A program made the translations under genes and the position numbers. A stretch of DNA of 9,142 nucleotides, taken from Pedosphaera sp. Lineage in GTDB: Bacteria; Verrucomicrobiota; Verrucomicrobiia; Limisphaerales; Pedosphaeraceae. The stretch spans positions 1-9,142 of the forward strand of contig JAQGOT010000332.1 of assembly GCA_028293465.1 (NCBI GenBank), written 5' to 3'. Of this stretch, positions 1 through 6,724 are shown piece by piece; positions within the stretch are counted from its first letter, which is position 1, and each line of letters opens with the position of its first letter. Under the pieces are notes generated by a model. That model was not told where the DNA came from. It searched no databases and saw nothing but the letters and a program-made list of their open reading frames with translations.

Positions 1-9
1 GTCACTTCT

Positions 10-360
10 GGGGGCGTACTGGTTTCGACCTGAAAAATGCGCCAGAGGCGGCATGCCGAGGACGGTTCGTTGGCCTCGTTAATCATCGAACCAAAAATAA
101 CTGCTAACACAGAATTAGCTCTCGCGGCCTAGTGCCTCGACGTTCGCCCTTGGACACCTGCTACGAGGGACGAACGCTACAGCAGGTTAGATCAGACGCG
201 GGGACCGCGCGCGGCTGGTTGAAAAAATTTCATGCGGACTAGGCAGTGCGAATCGGGTCAGGGCGTAATCGCATAGCAGAAAATATTACTCTGAATAAGC
301 ATGTAGTCGCGGCTGGTTTGTTGGTCAGGGACGCGGGTTCAACTCCCGCCGCCTCCACCA
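10..360 (+). ncRNA. ssrA: transfer-messenger RNA (tmRNA)
   Basis: One-piece tmRNA, which rescues stalled ribosomes and adds a degradation tag to the unfinished protein. The two ends form a tRNA-like domain: GGGGGCG (10-16) pairs over 7 bases with CGCCTCC (350-356), followed by discriminator A357 and an encoded CCA (358-360). The T arm is GCGGG (333-337) and CCCGC (345-349) around loop TTCAACT. The 5' side carries the typical ACTGGTTTCGACC segment. Pseudoknot PK1 is visible: CGAGG (57-61) with CCTCG (74-78), and GGTTCG (64-69) with CGAACC (87-92). It lies just upstream of the tag reading frame, as in other tmRNAs. The length of 351 bases is normal. The promoter lies outside the window. It converges on the DUF11/Ig gene. 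Confidence 0.97.
103..132 (+). other. tmRNA proteolysis-tag reading frame
   Basis: The resume codon is most likely GCT at 103, preceded by AATAACT, an arrangement like that before the E. coli resume codon. The frame encodes ANTELALAA and ends in TAG (130-132). The terminal LALAA matches the classical protease-recognition end (LAA) of bacterial tags, recognised by ClpXP-type proteases in known systems. The exact resume codon is inferred from similarity to other tmRNAs. The same frame is open further upstream, so a slightly longer tag cannot be excluded from sequence alone. Confidence 0.85.
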
Positions 361-376
361 TTGAATCTGTGGTGGT

Positions 377-393
377 GCGGGGACTCGCTTTTT
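377..393 (+). terminator. weak candidate ssrA terminator
   Basis: GCGG (377-380) can pair with TCGC (385-388) around GGAC, with one G-T pair, and is followed directly by five T residues (389-393). The stem is short, so this is a weak intrinsic terminator candidate, supported mainly by its position 17 bases after the tmRNA 3' end. Confidence 0.3.
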
Positions 394-404
394 AGATGTG
401 AGAA

Positions 405-419
405 GGGTTGCCCGAACCC
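405..419 (-). terminator. weak candidate terminator of the DUF11/Ig gene
   Basis: A perfect 5-base stem, GGGTT (405-409) with AACCC (415-419), lies 33 bases beyond the stop codon of the - strand gene ending at 453. On the - strand it is followed by TTCTC rather than a clean T run, so it could be a weak or Rho-assisted terminator, or chance. Confidence 0.25.
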
Positions 420-452
420 GGCGGAGCCGATGCTTGCTCAGATTGGAAGTTT

Positions 453-1904
453 CTATTCGCGGCCGCCGGTGTCATCACTCCGCTCGGTGGCGGCTCTGGA
501 TAAGCCGGATTGGGGAAGCAACACCACTTTGTAGAAACGGGCGCTCGTTGCGGCGGGGGCACATTCGGTTTTCGGCGCCCCGTCATCGATCCATTGCATC
601 ACGGTCCCATCGCCGGTGATCCCGGTTTGCGCCGTCTTCCAGTTCACGAGGTCTGAACTGTATTGCACCGAATACGAGCGGTTGGGAAGGGAAGCGAGTT
701 GGAGGGCGAAACTTTTGTCAGGCAGGAGTTTTCCGCTGCTGATTTTCTGTTCAATGCCGACCATGGCGGCGCTGGAGGTCGCCACGCCGGCGATATTGGT
801 CACCACCACATCGTAGGAACCGGCGTCACCATCGCCGGCGGTGGTCAGCGTGAAACAACTCTGGGTGGCTCCCGGAATGGTGCTGCCGTTCTTGCGCCAT
901 TGGAAGGTCAACGGACCGGTCCCGCTGGCGAGCACCGAGAAGGAGATCGGTTTGCCTGAATAGTTAATTGAAGTGACCGGGTTCTGGAGGATGGCCGGCG
1001 GCAGGTTCGGTTGGGCAACCAACGTGGTGACACTCGCGTTGTCATCGCCACAGTTGGCATTGTTCTCGGCGCTGGCAATCATGGCGACGCCGGTGAAAGT
1101 CTGCCCGATGGCGGCATTCGTCTTGACGGTGACCTGATAGCTCACGGACCCGCTCACGCCAGGCGGCAGATTTCCCAAATCCCACGTCAGGTTGTTGCCC
1201 AGCAGGATCACCGGACCGGCGGCACTGCCGGGAACATAGGCCACGAGATTGGGAAGGGTGTCGGTGAGTTGGACTCCCGTCGCGGTGCTGAAGGTCGATG
1301 TTTTGTTGGTGTAATTGATCGTGTAGGTGATCGTGCCGCCCGGCGAGCTCAGGGCCGGGCCCTTCTTCACGATGGCCAGATCAGGGCTCCCGAGGGCAGC
1401 GCCAGGCTTGGCAATCTGAAGGGTTTTCGAGGAAAACCGAATTGAAGCACCGGCGCTCACATGAGACCCGGCCGACAAGCGCGACCAGAATTGGATGGCG
1501 CCCGCGTTTTTATCCAGGAGGCGCACCGTGAGCGTATAGCTCCAAGTGTCCACCCCCGCCGGAGCGGTGAGTGTGGGCCCGGAAGTAATAAGCACATTCG
1601 CCGAAGGGGTGAAGCCCGTGAGAAATTCGATCGCGGGCAAGCCTCCCTTGGTGTGATCGAAATTGATGACCACCACCTTGCTGTTGAACGGGCCTCCCGT
1701 CAGCACAGCCTTTCCGGGAACGTAATCAAGTTCCTTCCACCCTTGAAGAGTCCCGGTGAACCAGTTGGTGCTGCCCGCCGATTGCCCTTGAAGATCGTCC
1801 GCCTTGGCGATCGTCCCCGCCGTCATCAGGAGTAAAACTAAAAACCAGTTCAAGCATCGTTTCCGATGCTCCAGTTTGTTCCCGCCGCGATTGCCCATTT
1901 TCAT
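453..1904 (-). CDS. secreted DUF11 and Ig-like domain protein
   Basis: Predicted exported protein of 483 residues; no enzymatic motif is visible. A signal peptide fits residues 1-35: a basic start with LEHRKRC, a hydrophobic LVLLLMTAGTIA stretch, and possible cleavage after AKA. Residues about 36-170 form an unassigned beta-rich segment. About 175-297 match a DUF11 repeat (DLAIVKKGPA...ITYTINYTN...GVQLTDTLP). About 305-384 form an Ig-like domain with FQWRKNG, IPGAT and DAGSYDVVVTN. About 398-463 resemble the YSVQYSSDLVNW...RFYKV module common in Verrucomicrobiota surface proteins. The family suggests an extracellular or surface role such as adhesion, but that is inference. The start is the first ATG (1902-1904); a second ATG follows two codons later (1896-1898). 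The frame stays open upstream only from a TTG at 1988, which would bury the signal peptide behind 28 residues. No good SD precedes the ATG. A highly structured leader lies upstream. Confidence 0.85.
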   Translation of the reverse strand: MKMGNRGGNKLEHRKRCLNWFLVLLLMTAGTIAKADDLQGQSAGSTNWFTGTLQGWKELDYVPGKAVLTGGPFNSKVVVINFDHTKGGLPAIEFLTGFTPSANVLITSGPTLTAPAGVDTWSYTLTVRLLDKNAGAIQFWSRLSAGSHVSAGASIRFSSKTLQIAKPGAALGSPDLAIVKKGPALSSPGGTITYTINYTNKTSTFSTATGVQLTDTLPNLVAYVPGSAAGPVILLGNNLTWDLGNLPPGVSGSVSYQVTVKTNAAIGQTFTGVAMIASAENNANCGDDNASVTTLVAQPNLPPAILQNPVTSINYSGKPISFSVLASGTGPLTFQWRKNGSTIPGATQSCFTLTTAGDGDAGSYDVVVTNIAGVATSSAAMVGIEQKISSGKLLPDKSFALQLASLPNRSYSVQYSSDLVNWKTAQTGITGDGTVMQWIDDGAPKTECAPAATSARFYKVVLLPQSGLSRAATERSDDTGGRE

Positions 1905-2293
1905 GTTCCGGATTTTCCCAGAAAGAATGGTTGTTCTTTCCGATGGGCTAACTTTAGACCCGGTGCAAAGCCCCCACCATCGGGGCAAGGCACGTTCTTT
2001 TCCCGGGGGAAGAGCCGGGTGAATACCCGGGGGATCCCCGGACGCGGGTGCTGTCCATCATGGAACAGCCTGCAAGCAAGCTGTTTATGTGTGAAACGAA
2101 TCAAGCTCCCTTGACGGAGCGATGCCATTCGGAACTACAGCGTCCGGAACCCATGGGATAGAATGCAGATTTTAAAGGCGCTGCCGGATTGTTCCGGCGG
2201 GGCGATCGTTTTGAAGAAGGGCGTCAGGGATGGGAAGGCCAGCACTGATTGCAAACCCGCTCTACCTTTCCTCGCTGAACGCGGAGATCCGAA
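1905..2293 (-). other. long non-coding leader, 389 bases
   Basis: No credible coding frame lies between the response regulator stop and the DUF11/Ig gene; short frames here lack recognisable protein content. The half nearest the DUF11/Ig gene (1921-2068) is packed with inverted repeats, listed separately. The other half (2069-2293) holds a GCCGG/CCGGC stem (2183-2187, 2194-2198). A 6-base inverted repeat, CGCTGA/TCAGCG (2273-2278, 2294-2299), overlaps the response regulator stop codon but has no T run, so neither is a convincing terminator. I could not identify a promoter with confidence. Confidence 0.6.
1921..2068 (-). promoter_or_regulatory. cluster of stem-loops in the DUF11/Ig leader
   Basis: Successive inverted repeats are seen directly. 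(1) GAAAGAA (1921-1927) and TTCTTTC (1934-1940), 7 perfect pairs, ending 16 bases upstream of the ATG. (2) CCGATGG (1940-1946) and CCATCGG (1977-1983), 7 pairs, enclosing an alternative GGGC/GCCC stem (1945-1948, 1970-1973). (3) CTTTTCC (1997-2003) and GGAAGAG (2008-2014), 6 of 7 pairs on the - strand. (4) CCGGGT (2015-2020) and ACCCGG (2025-2030) around GAAT. (5) CCGGGG (2027-2032) and CCCCGG (2036-2041), which overlaps (4) and so competes with it. (6) A bulged stem at 2051-2068. They are nearly contiguous, and competing pairs could form a switch. A role as a 5' cis-regulatory RNA is inference; no known riboswitch class was matched. Confidence 0.4.
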
Positions 2294-2980
2294 TCAGCGC
2301 GGAGTGCCCCGTTCGACCCAGGAAGTGGCGTATTGCGTCAGCTCAGAGGCGTTCTTAAGACTTAACTTTTCCTTAAGTTGCTCGCGGTAATACTCGATGG
2401 TCTTGATGCTCAGGTGCAGTTCCTCGGCAATCTGGCGCGTTCCCTTCCATTGGCCAATCAACTGGAGCACCTCCAGTTCGCGGTCCGTCAGGGTTTTTAA
2501 AGGCGGAACCGTGGCGTCGGTCTGGCCGCGGATCTGGTGTTCGAGCATTTTGGCCCCCAAAGCCTCGCTGACATAAATGGAGCCGCTCAAGACCCGGCGG
2601 ATGGCGGTCAACGTTTTCTCGATCGCCTCTTCTTTCATCAGATAACCCTGCGCGCCCGCCCGAAAGGCAATCTCAGCATAGATCGATTCATCATGCGCGC
2701 TCATCACCAATACCGGGAGCTTTGGATGTTGGGCCTGGATGTTCCGCATCAGTTCCAAGCCGCTGCTGTCCTTGAGCGAAATGTCCGCGATCACCAGATC
2801 GGGTTTGAGCTGGGTGATGGCCTGCAATGCCTTCGAGGCGTCCTCTTCCTCGCCGCAAACGACCAGGTCCTTTTCGCGGTTGATCAATTGGGCAATTCCG
2901 AAACGCACCACGGCATGGTCGTCCACCAGAAGAATTCTGGCTCGCTTATCCTTCGCTTCGGTTGGTTTGGCCTGGCCCAT
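2294..2980 (-). CDS. NarL/FixJ-family response regulator
   Basis: Two-domain DNA-binding response regulator of 228 residues, cytoplasmic, expected to be phosphorylated by a sensor kinase and then bind promoters. The receiver domain (about residues 15-132) shows the acidic pair D20-D21, the likely phosphoacceptor D66 in LVIADISL, switch serine S94, and conserved K116 in GYLMKEEA. The LuxR-type helix-turn-helix (about 164-221) has LTDRELEVLQLI, RQIAEELHLSIKTIEYYREQLKEKL and a C-terminal tail. Length and order are standard for the family. I chose the ATG at 2978-2980; an in-frame TTG at 2993-2995 would add five residues. Neither start has a good SD. No histidine kinase is in the window, so it is an orphan here and its stimulus is unknown. 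The adjacent secreted protein gene is a possible but unproven target. Confidence 0.93.
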   Translation of the reverse strand: MGQAKPTEAKDKRARILLVDDHAVVRFGIAQLINREKDLVVCGEEEDASKALQAITQLKPDLVIADISLKDSSGLELMRNIQAQHPKLPVLVMSAHDESIYAEIAFRAGAQGYLMKEEAIEKTLTAIRRVLSGSIYVSEALGAKMLEHQIRGQTDATVPPLKTLTDRELEVLQLIGQWKGTRQIAEELHLSIKTIEYYREQLKEKLSLKNASELTQYATSWVERGTPR

Positions 2981-3169
2981 GACTTTTTTTACCAACGCAC
3001 TTTTAACAGACGCGCAGGCGGGTGAACAGCTTGCAATTTCCTACAACGGGAAATCCTTGAACGCACTCAACGCTGCACAAGTCATTCTGCCGCAACTGGC
3101 GCATCACCTGACCACGATGTTCTTGCCGGCCCTTTCCCGTGAAGCTCTTTGATCGCGAAATCCAGCGGC
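2981..3169. other. intergenic spacer, no gene seen
   Basis: This 189-base spacer separates the aminotransferase stop from the response regulator start. Short frames on both strands cross it, but they are extensions of frames antisense to, or out of frame with, the neighbouring genes and have no family resemblance. It probably carries the response regulator promoter. The - strand has an A-rich stretch (GGTAAAAAAAGTC) directly before the ATG in place of an SD. No convincing -35/-10 pair was identified. Confidence 0.5.
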
Positions 3170-4392
3170 TCAATGACCCTTTTGCAACTCGCCGACCAGT
3201 GCTTGGGCCAGCAACTCATATTGAGGGAGCGAGTTGTAGAGTTGAGCCGAGATGCGCGGCAGCCGTTTCGGCGGTGCGGGCCAGGGCATGACGGGCACTT
3301 CAATCCCGTGATCAATGCGGAGTTTGTCCTGCAGCGGATATTCGTAGAACGGCGGCCCCGGCCAGCCATCCTTCGGTGCGTCCGGGATGGGAACCGCCGC
3401 CAACGAGCCGATGAATTCCTCCGGACACGGTTCGGGAATCTGCAACGCGGCGCAAAGGACTTTTCTCCCGGCCAATGCCAGATTGCGATTGCGCGCCATG
3501 ATTGCCGGCCAACCGCCCGGCAACAGCGAGCCCACAAACCGCAGCGCTTCCGGAACGCCCAAATAGGCCGAGGGATCCCATGTTCCAATCCAGCCAAACT
3601 CGATTAGGAACCGGGAGCGATCCGTCCGCCGTGAATTCGCCCCATGGCTGATGGTCAGCGGTCGGATGGATTCCTGCCGATCCCGGCGGACATGCAGGAA
3701 GGCGGCTCCCTTCGGCGCGCAAAGCCACTTATGACAATTGCCCGTGTAATAAGCCGCGCCCAACTCCCTCAAATTCAGCGGCACCATCCCCGCCGTGTGC
3801 GCTCCATCGACGAGCAGATCGACGCCGCGCGCCGCCAACTCGGCGGCCAACCGTGCGATGGGCAGCACCATCCCGGTCTGGCTCGTCACGTGGTCGATCA
3901 ACGCCAACCGCGTCTGTGGCGTGACGCTCGCGACGACAGCCGCAACGACCTGGTCCGCGCTCTGCAACGGGAAGGGAATTTCCGCGACCACCACGCGCGC
4001 TCCCGAACGAGTTGCCGCGTAATCCAAAGCGTTACGGCAGGCGTTGTATTCTTGGTCCGTCACCAGCAATTCGTCACCTGGTTGGAAGGTCAGCGAGCGC
4101 AACACGGTGTTCACGCCGGCGGTTGCGCTCGGCACAAACACCAGATCCTGCGGATCGGCGCCCACGAATTGTGCGAGTGAACCGCGGGCGGCATCCAATA
4201 TTCTTCCAGCTCGCGCACCAGGAATTGCAACGGTTGACGCTCCAGGCGTTCGCGTATCCGGGTCTGGAACTCCAGCACGGGTCGCGGGCAACTGCCAAAG
4301 GAGCCATGGTTCAGGAACGTTACCTGAGGATCCAGCAACCAATGTTGGGGGTCGCAGGCCGGCCGGCTCAGGAGTGTTTTTTCGGATGACAT
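3170..4392 (-). pseudogene. class V aminotransferase, isopenicillin-N-epimerase-like, frameshifted
   Basis: A PLP-dependent enzyme of fold type I, split by one frameshift. The first 65 residues, from ATG 4390-4392, contain the typical FLNHGSFGSCPRPVLE and PLQFLVRELEEY segments. The frame then fails near 4198, where translation would run into unrelated sequence. The other frame continues from LDAARGSLAQFVGADPQDL with the rest of the enzyme: SATAGVNTVL, DHVTSQTG, the PLP-binding DGAHTAG (D196 in the joined numbering) and the Schiff-base lysine K222 in HKWLCAPKG. Joined, it gives 407 residues, the usual length of the family. The geometry fits loss of one base. No classic slippery heptamer is present. 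It is either a recent pseudogene or a sequencing error. Family members act as epimerases, cysteine desulfurase-like enzymes or aminotransferases; the substrate cannot be told. The copD stop lies 86 bases upstream, so cotranscription is possible. Confidence 0.85.
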
Positions 4393-4478
4393 GAAATAAT
4401 GGGATTTAATCTTCCCGACGGCCGAATTTAAACGGTGGATGCCGTCCTGGCAATCATACAGCGTGTCCGCCAGAATTG

Positions 4479-6119
4479 TTAAACCACCTCGCGATAGCAG
4501 AACGTCATGAACAATCCCAACCCGATGACCAAGCCCGGCCAAAGCCAGCGGGCGGCCTGCCGCGGAAACAGCCCGCGCAAACCCAACCACCGCACCGTGC
4601 CCGCGATCAGCCCGAAAGCTCCGAACACCGCATGCTGCACATTGATCAAGTTAGCCAGCGCGTCATCGGTTATCAGTGTCGAATGCGCGTGCCCCAGCAA
4701 CGACAGACTCCCCAGCACCATGATGATTGGCAATGCATACCCCAGGGGACGTTCCGGTCCGGCGCGCCTGCGATCCCGCCAACCCAGCCATGCCAGCAAC
4801 AAGATCATTCCGCCCCCCAACTGATGTTCGAGCAACTGGGGATCGCTGAGCGCGTGTCCAATACTGATGCGCCGCAACCACCACACCTCGGGATCGCTCG
4901 CCACCACCACGAAAGCCGCGAATGGAACCAACAGAAACGGCCAACTTCTTCCGCCCCATTCCGCCGCTCGCCCACTTCCTGCCTGTGCCAGCCAACAAAG
5001 GCCCAGCAGGCAAACCATCACTCCCGACCAATGGTGGGTGAACTCGGAATAATGCAAATCATCCACGGTGCGCGGCGCCGCACCATAGAACGTCGCCGGG
5101 TTGACCATCCTCACCGCCGGAAGGCGCGGTTCCAAAAAGGCGTCCGTCTGCCTTTCGGTCAGGCGCAACGATCCGTTTTGCCCGGGTGGCGAAACGGACG
5201 CGAGAATTCCCGCCACCGTAATGACCAGCAGCCCGGCGGTCACCTCGAGTTCCAACATGCGACCAAACCGCCGCAGGACCAGTTTCACGGCGTCCGCATT
5301 GGAACGGTCCATGGCCAGCAACCTGGGGCGGATGATCCGGTAATTGACCAGGCCGGCGAAGAGCGCCAGCGTCAACAGCGCCAGCTTGACCAGCAGCGTG
5401 AGGCCGTAAGCGGAAGTAAACAGGGCTCCAACACCTCCCAAATAACGCCAGGCGGCAAGCACGCCGGACAGCACCAACAGCGAGACAACAATCAAAGCAA
5501 CCGGCGAGAACCGGCGGACAATTTCCGCCACCAACGCAACCCCGGTGCCGCTGCTTGCGCGTTGAATTGTTCCGCGGGCGAGCAGCAATTGAATGAGCAC
5601 ACCCATCCAGATCGCCGCGCCGCTGATGTGCGCCACCTGCACCGCAATCGCTGCGTACCGCCCGACGGGCTGTGCTGCCGCGTGGCTGACCAGACTGGTC
5701 AAAACAATCGCTGAACAGCCCAGGAGACCCGTCACCGACCACTTATGCCGCCCGGGAACCAGTGTCGCCGCCGCCATTAACAGCAACGCTCCCGCACGCG
5801 CCAGGGAAAGGCGGCCCACGGTTGCCCGGGTCGCGAACCGTACAATTTCAGCAATGTCCACGCCGCTGAACACGGTTTTCCCACGCAATTCGGCGACTTG
5901 CACGAAAAGGTCGAGCAACGTGGCCGCAGCCGCCAGTAACGCGCCGCAAACCACCCAGCGGGCAGCGCCCTTGCCCAGCGCCCGTCCGAATTCGTCCTGC
6001 TCCGATTCGATGCCCCACGCCCGTTCCGCAGGCCGAAGCAACCCCAGTATCAGGAGAGGACCGCCAACCGCGGTAATCAGTCCCGCCAGGGCGAGCGCGT
6101 GCAGAAGGGAATGTTCCAT
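4479..6119 (-). CDS. copD: copper resistance protein CopD with extra C-terminal membrane domain
   Basis: Inner-membrane protein of 546 residues, predicted to work with periplasmic CopC in copper handling; related CopD proteins move copper across the membrane. By eye there are about fourteen hydrophobic segments. The first eight (about residues 5-310) form the CopD-type half, with QVAHISGAAIWMGVL around H164 and a long MDRSNADAVKLVLRRFGRMLELEVTAG stretch (270-296, shown by its key residues R284 and E290). A second half (about 350-546) carries conserved-looking histidines: HH362-363 in THHWSGV, H422, H432 in LEHQLGGG, H477 and H479 in GHAHS, and H496 in NVQHA. Those could bind metal, which is inference. 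The start is ATG 6117-6119, 33 bases after the copC stop, with only a weak GGA as SD and a hairpin between. The length exceeds a minimal CopD of about 300 residues because of the second half. Confidence 0.88.
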   Translation of the reverse strand: MEHSLLHALALAGLITAVGGPLLILGLLRPAERAWGIESEQDEFGRALGKGAARWVVCGALLAAAATLLDLFVQVAELRGKTVFSGVDIAEIVRFATRATVGRLSLARAGALLLMAAATLVPGRHKWSVTGLLGCSAIVLTSLVSHAAAQPVGRYAAIAVQVAHISGAAIWMGVLIQLLLARGTIQRASSGTGVALVAEIVRRFSPVALIVVSLLVLSGVLAAWRYLGGVGALFTSAYGLTLLVKLALLTLALFAGLVNYRIIRPRLLAMDRSNADAVKLVLRRFGRMLELEVTAGLLVITVAGILASVSPPGQNGSLRLTERQTDAFLEPRLPAVRMVNPATFYGAAPRTVDDLHYSEFTHHWSGVMVCLLGLCWLAQAGSGRAAEWGGRSWPFLLVPFAAFVVVASDPEVWWLRRISIGHALSDPQLLEHQLGGGMILLLAWLGWRDRRRAGPERPLGYALPIIMVLGSLSLLGHAHSTLITDDALANLINVQHAVFGAFGLIAGTVRWLGLRGLFPRQAARWLWPGLVIGLGLFMTFCYREVV

Positions 6120-6127
6120 GAGGTTCC

Positions 6128-6150
6128 GGAGCGCTCAGCGAAGGCGCTCC
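6128..6150 (-). promoter_or_regulatory. copC-copD intercistronic hairpin
   Basis: A perfect 7-base inverted repeat, GGAGCGC (6128-6134) and GCGCTCC (6144-6150), encloses nine bases. It fills most of the 33-base gap between the copC stop and the copD ATG and ends 8 bases before that ATG. There is no T run, so it is not an intrinsic terminator. It could act as a translation-coupling or RNA-stability element, which is inference. Confidence 0.5.
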
Positions 6151-6152
6151 GC

Positions 6153-6572
6153 TCAAGGAGATCCGACCACGCGGAAGCTGAACCGCCCGGTGGCGCTGTG
6201 TCCATCCCGGGAGAGCACCCGCCACTCCACCAGGTAATCGCCCGCCGGCATGGGAGCGACTTGCACCCGCAGATGAGTGTGGTCCTGCGGATCGACCGTG
6301 GGGGCACCGAGCGCCAAATTGAACTGTTCGCCGGGGTTCAGGTTCAACTCCTCTGTCGGGATAACGGCCACCGAGTTGAATCCATCCTCAAGCAGTTCGT
6401 TGAACCAAAGATCGATCTGTGCCGGCGCCCGGACGGTGGAACCCGGCGCGGGTTGGGCGCGCACCAGACTGGCGTGGGCTCGCGCCTCGTGTGGCAGACC
6501 AACGGCCAGGATTAAAAAGAGAATGACGGGCCAGGCCTGCTTTCGGCCGCCAGATTGAATTACTGTTCGCAT
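6153..6572 (-). CDS. copC: periplasmic copper-binding protein CopC
   Basis: Small exported beta-barrel copper carrier of 139 residues, expected to hand copper to the CopD encoded next. A signal peptide spans residues 1-32 (basic GGRKQ, hydrophobic VILFLILAVGL, cleavage after ARA), leaving H33 as the mature N-terminal residue, which is the Cu(II) ligand position in CopC. The other classic Cu(II) ligands are present as D123 and H125 in SRDGHSATG, matching the D-x-H motif of Pseudomonas CopC. The methionine-rich loop that forms the Cu(I) site in that protein is absent, so this is the Cu(II)-only type; an extra DHTH motif (97-100) is present. The start is ATG 6570-6572, chosen over a TTG at 6588-6590 because a perfect AAGGAGG lies at ideal spacing. 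It is the first gene of the copC-copD pair. Confidence 0.93.
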   Translation of the reverse strand: MRTVIQSGGRKQAWPVILFLILAVGLPHEARAHASLVRAQPAPGSTVRAPAQIDLWFNELLEDGFNSVAVIPTEELNLNPGEQFNLALGAPTVDPQDHTHLRVQVAPMPAGDYLVEWRVLSRDGHSATGRFSFRVVGSP

Positions 6573-6578
6573 GAACAA

Positions 6579-6585
6579 CCTCCTT
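6579..6585 (-). promoter_or_regulatory. strong ribosome binding site of copC
   Basis: AAGGAGG, complementary to the end of 16S rRNA, lies six bases before the copC ATG. It decides the start against the upstream in-frame TTG and is the only full-length SD in the window, which suggests efficient copC translation compared with its neighbours. Confidence 0.85.
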
Positions 6586-6651
6586 CCCAAATCTTACTTC
6601 AGAAAAGAGGCCCGGCAACCCGCCGCGTCAAATTACGGGGAATACCGGGGG

Positions 6652-6711
6652 AAAAATGGGTTCCCTCACGGATGGGCTCTGTACCTCCGTGCTCATCCGG
6701 GCCTGGGGAAC
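6652..6711 (-). terminator. terminator-like nested hairpin between mscL and copC
   Basis: Outer stem GTTCCC (6660-6665) with GGGAAC (6706-6711) encloses CGGATG (6669-6674) with CATCCG (6694-6699). On the - strand the outer stem is followed by CCCA and five T residues (6652-6656), as in an intrinsic terminator. An alternative pairing, CACGGA (6667-6672) with TCCGTG (6686-6691), uses overlapping bases and excludes the inner stem. It starts 14 bases after the mscL stop, so the simple reading is the mscL terminator; an attenuator for copC is also possible. Confidence 0.55.
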
Positions 6712-6724
6712 GCGTCGGAACCGG

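Noticed and set aside
333..360. Separate tRNA gene at the T-arm/CCA sequence, or an integration site
   Set aside because: The T arm and acceptor pair with the tmRNA 5' end at 10-16, so they belong to ssrA; no integrase or duplicated 3' end is present in the window.
1941..1985. Resemblance to the 3' part of a c-di-GMP-I (GEMM) riboswitch, from words such as GGGTCTAAAG on the - strand and GCAAAG on the + strand
   Set aside because: The two signature words lie on opposite strands, the GGCAAACC-type first half is missing, and the stems seen do not fit the GEMM fold. Infernal with the Rfam model would decide.
3082..3728. Several open frames on both strands overlapping the aminotransferase
   Set aside because: Their products are Arg/Pro-rich without family motifs, while the aminotransferase frame carries the PLP lysine and other conserved residues.
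4194..4206. Programmed -1 ribosomal frameshift in the aminotransferase
   Set aside because: There is no X XXY YYZ heptamer and no obvious stimulatory hairpin just downstream; a plain indel explains the break.
4476..5714. Long + strand open frame of 412 codons
   Set aside because: It is antisense to copD; the product is rich in Gln, His, Arg and Pro with no membrane or domain pattern, as expected of a shadow of a GC-rich membrane-protein gene.
6586..6632. Candidate copC promoter on the - strand, TTGCCG-16-TAAGAT
   Set aside because: Both boxes match the consensus only in part, and transcription would start at about the SD, leaving no room for a normal leader.
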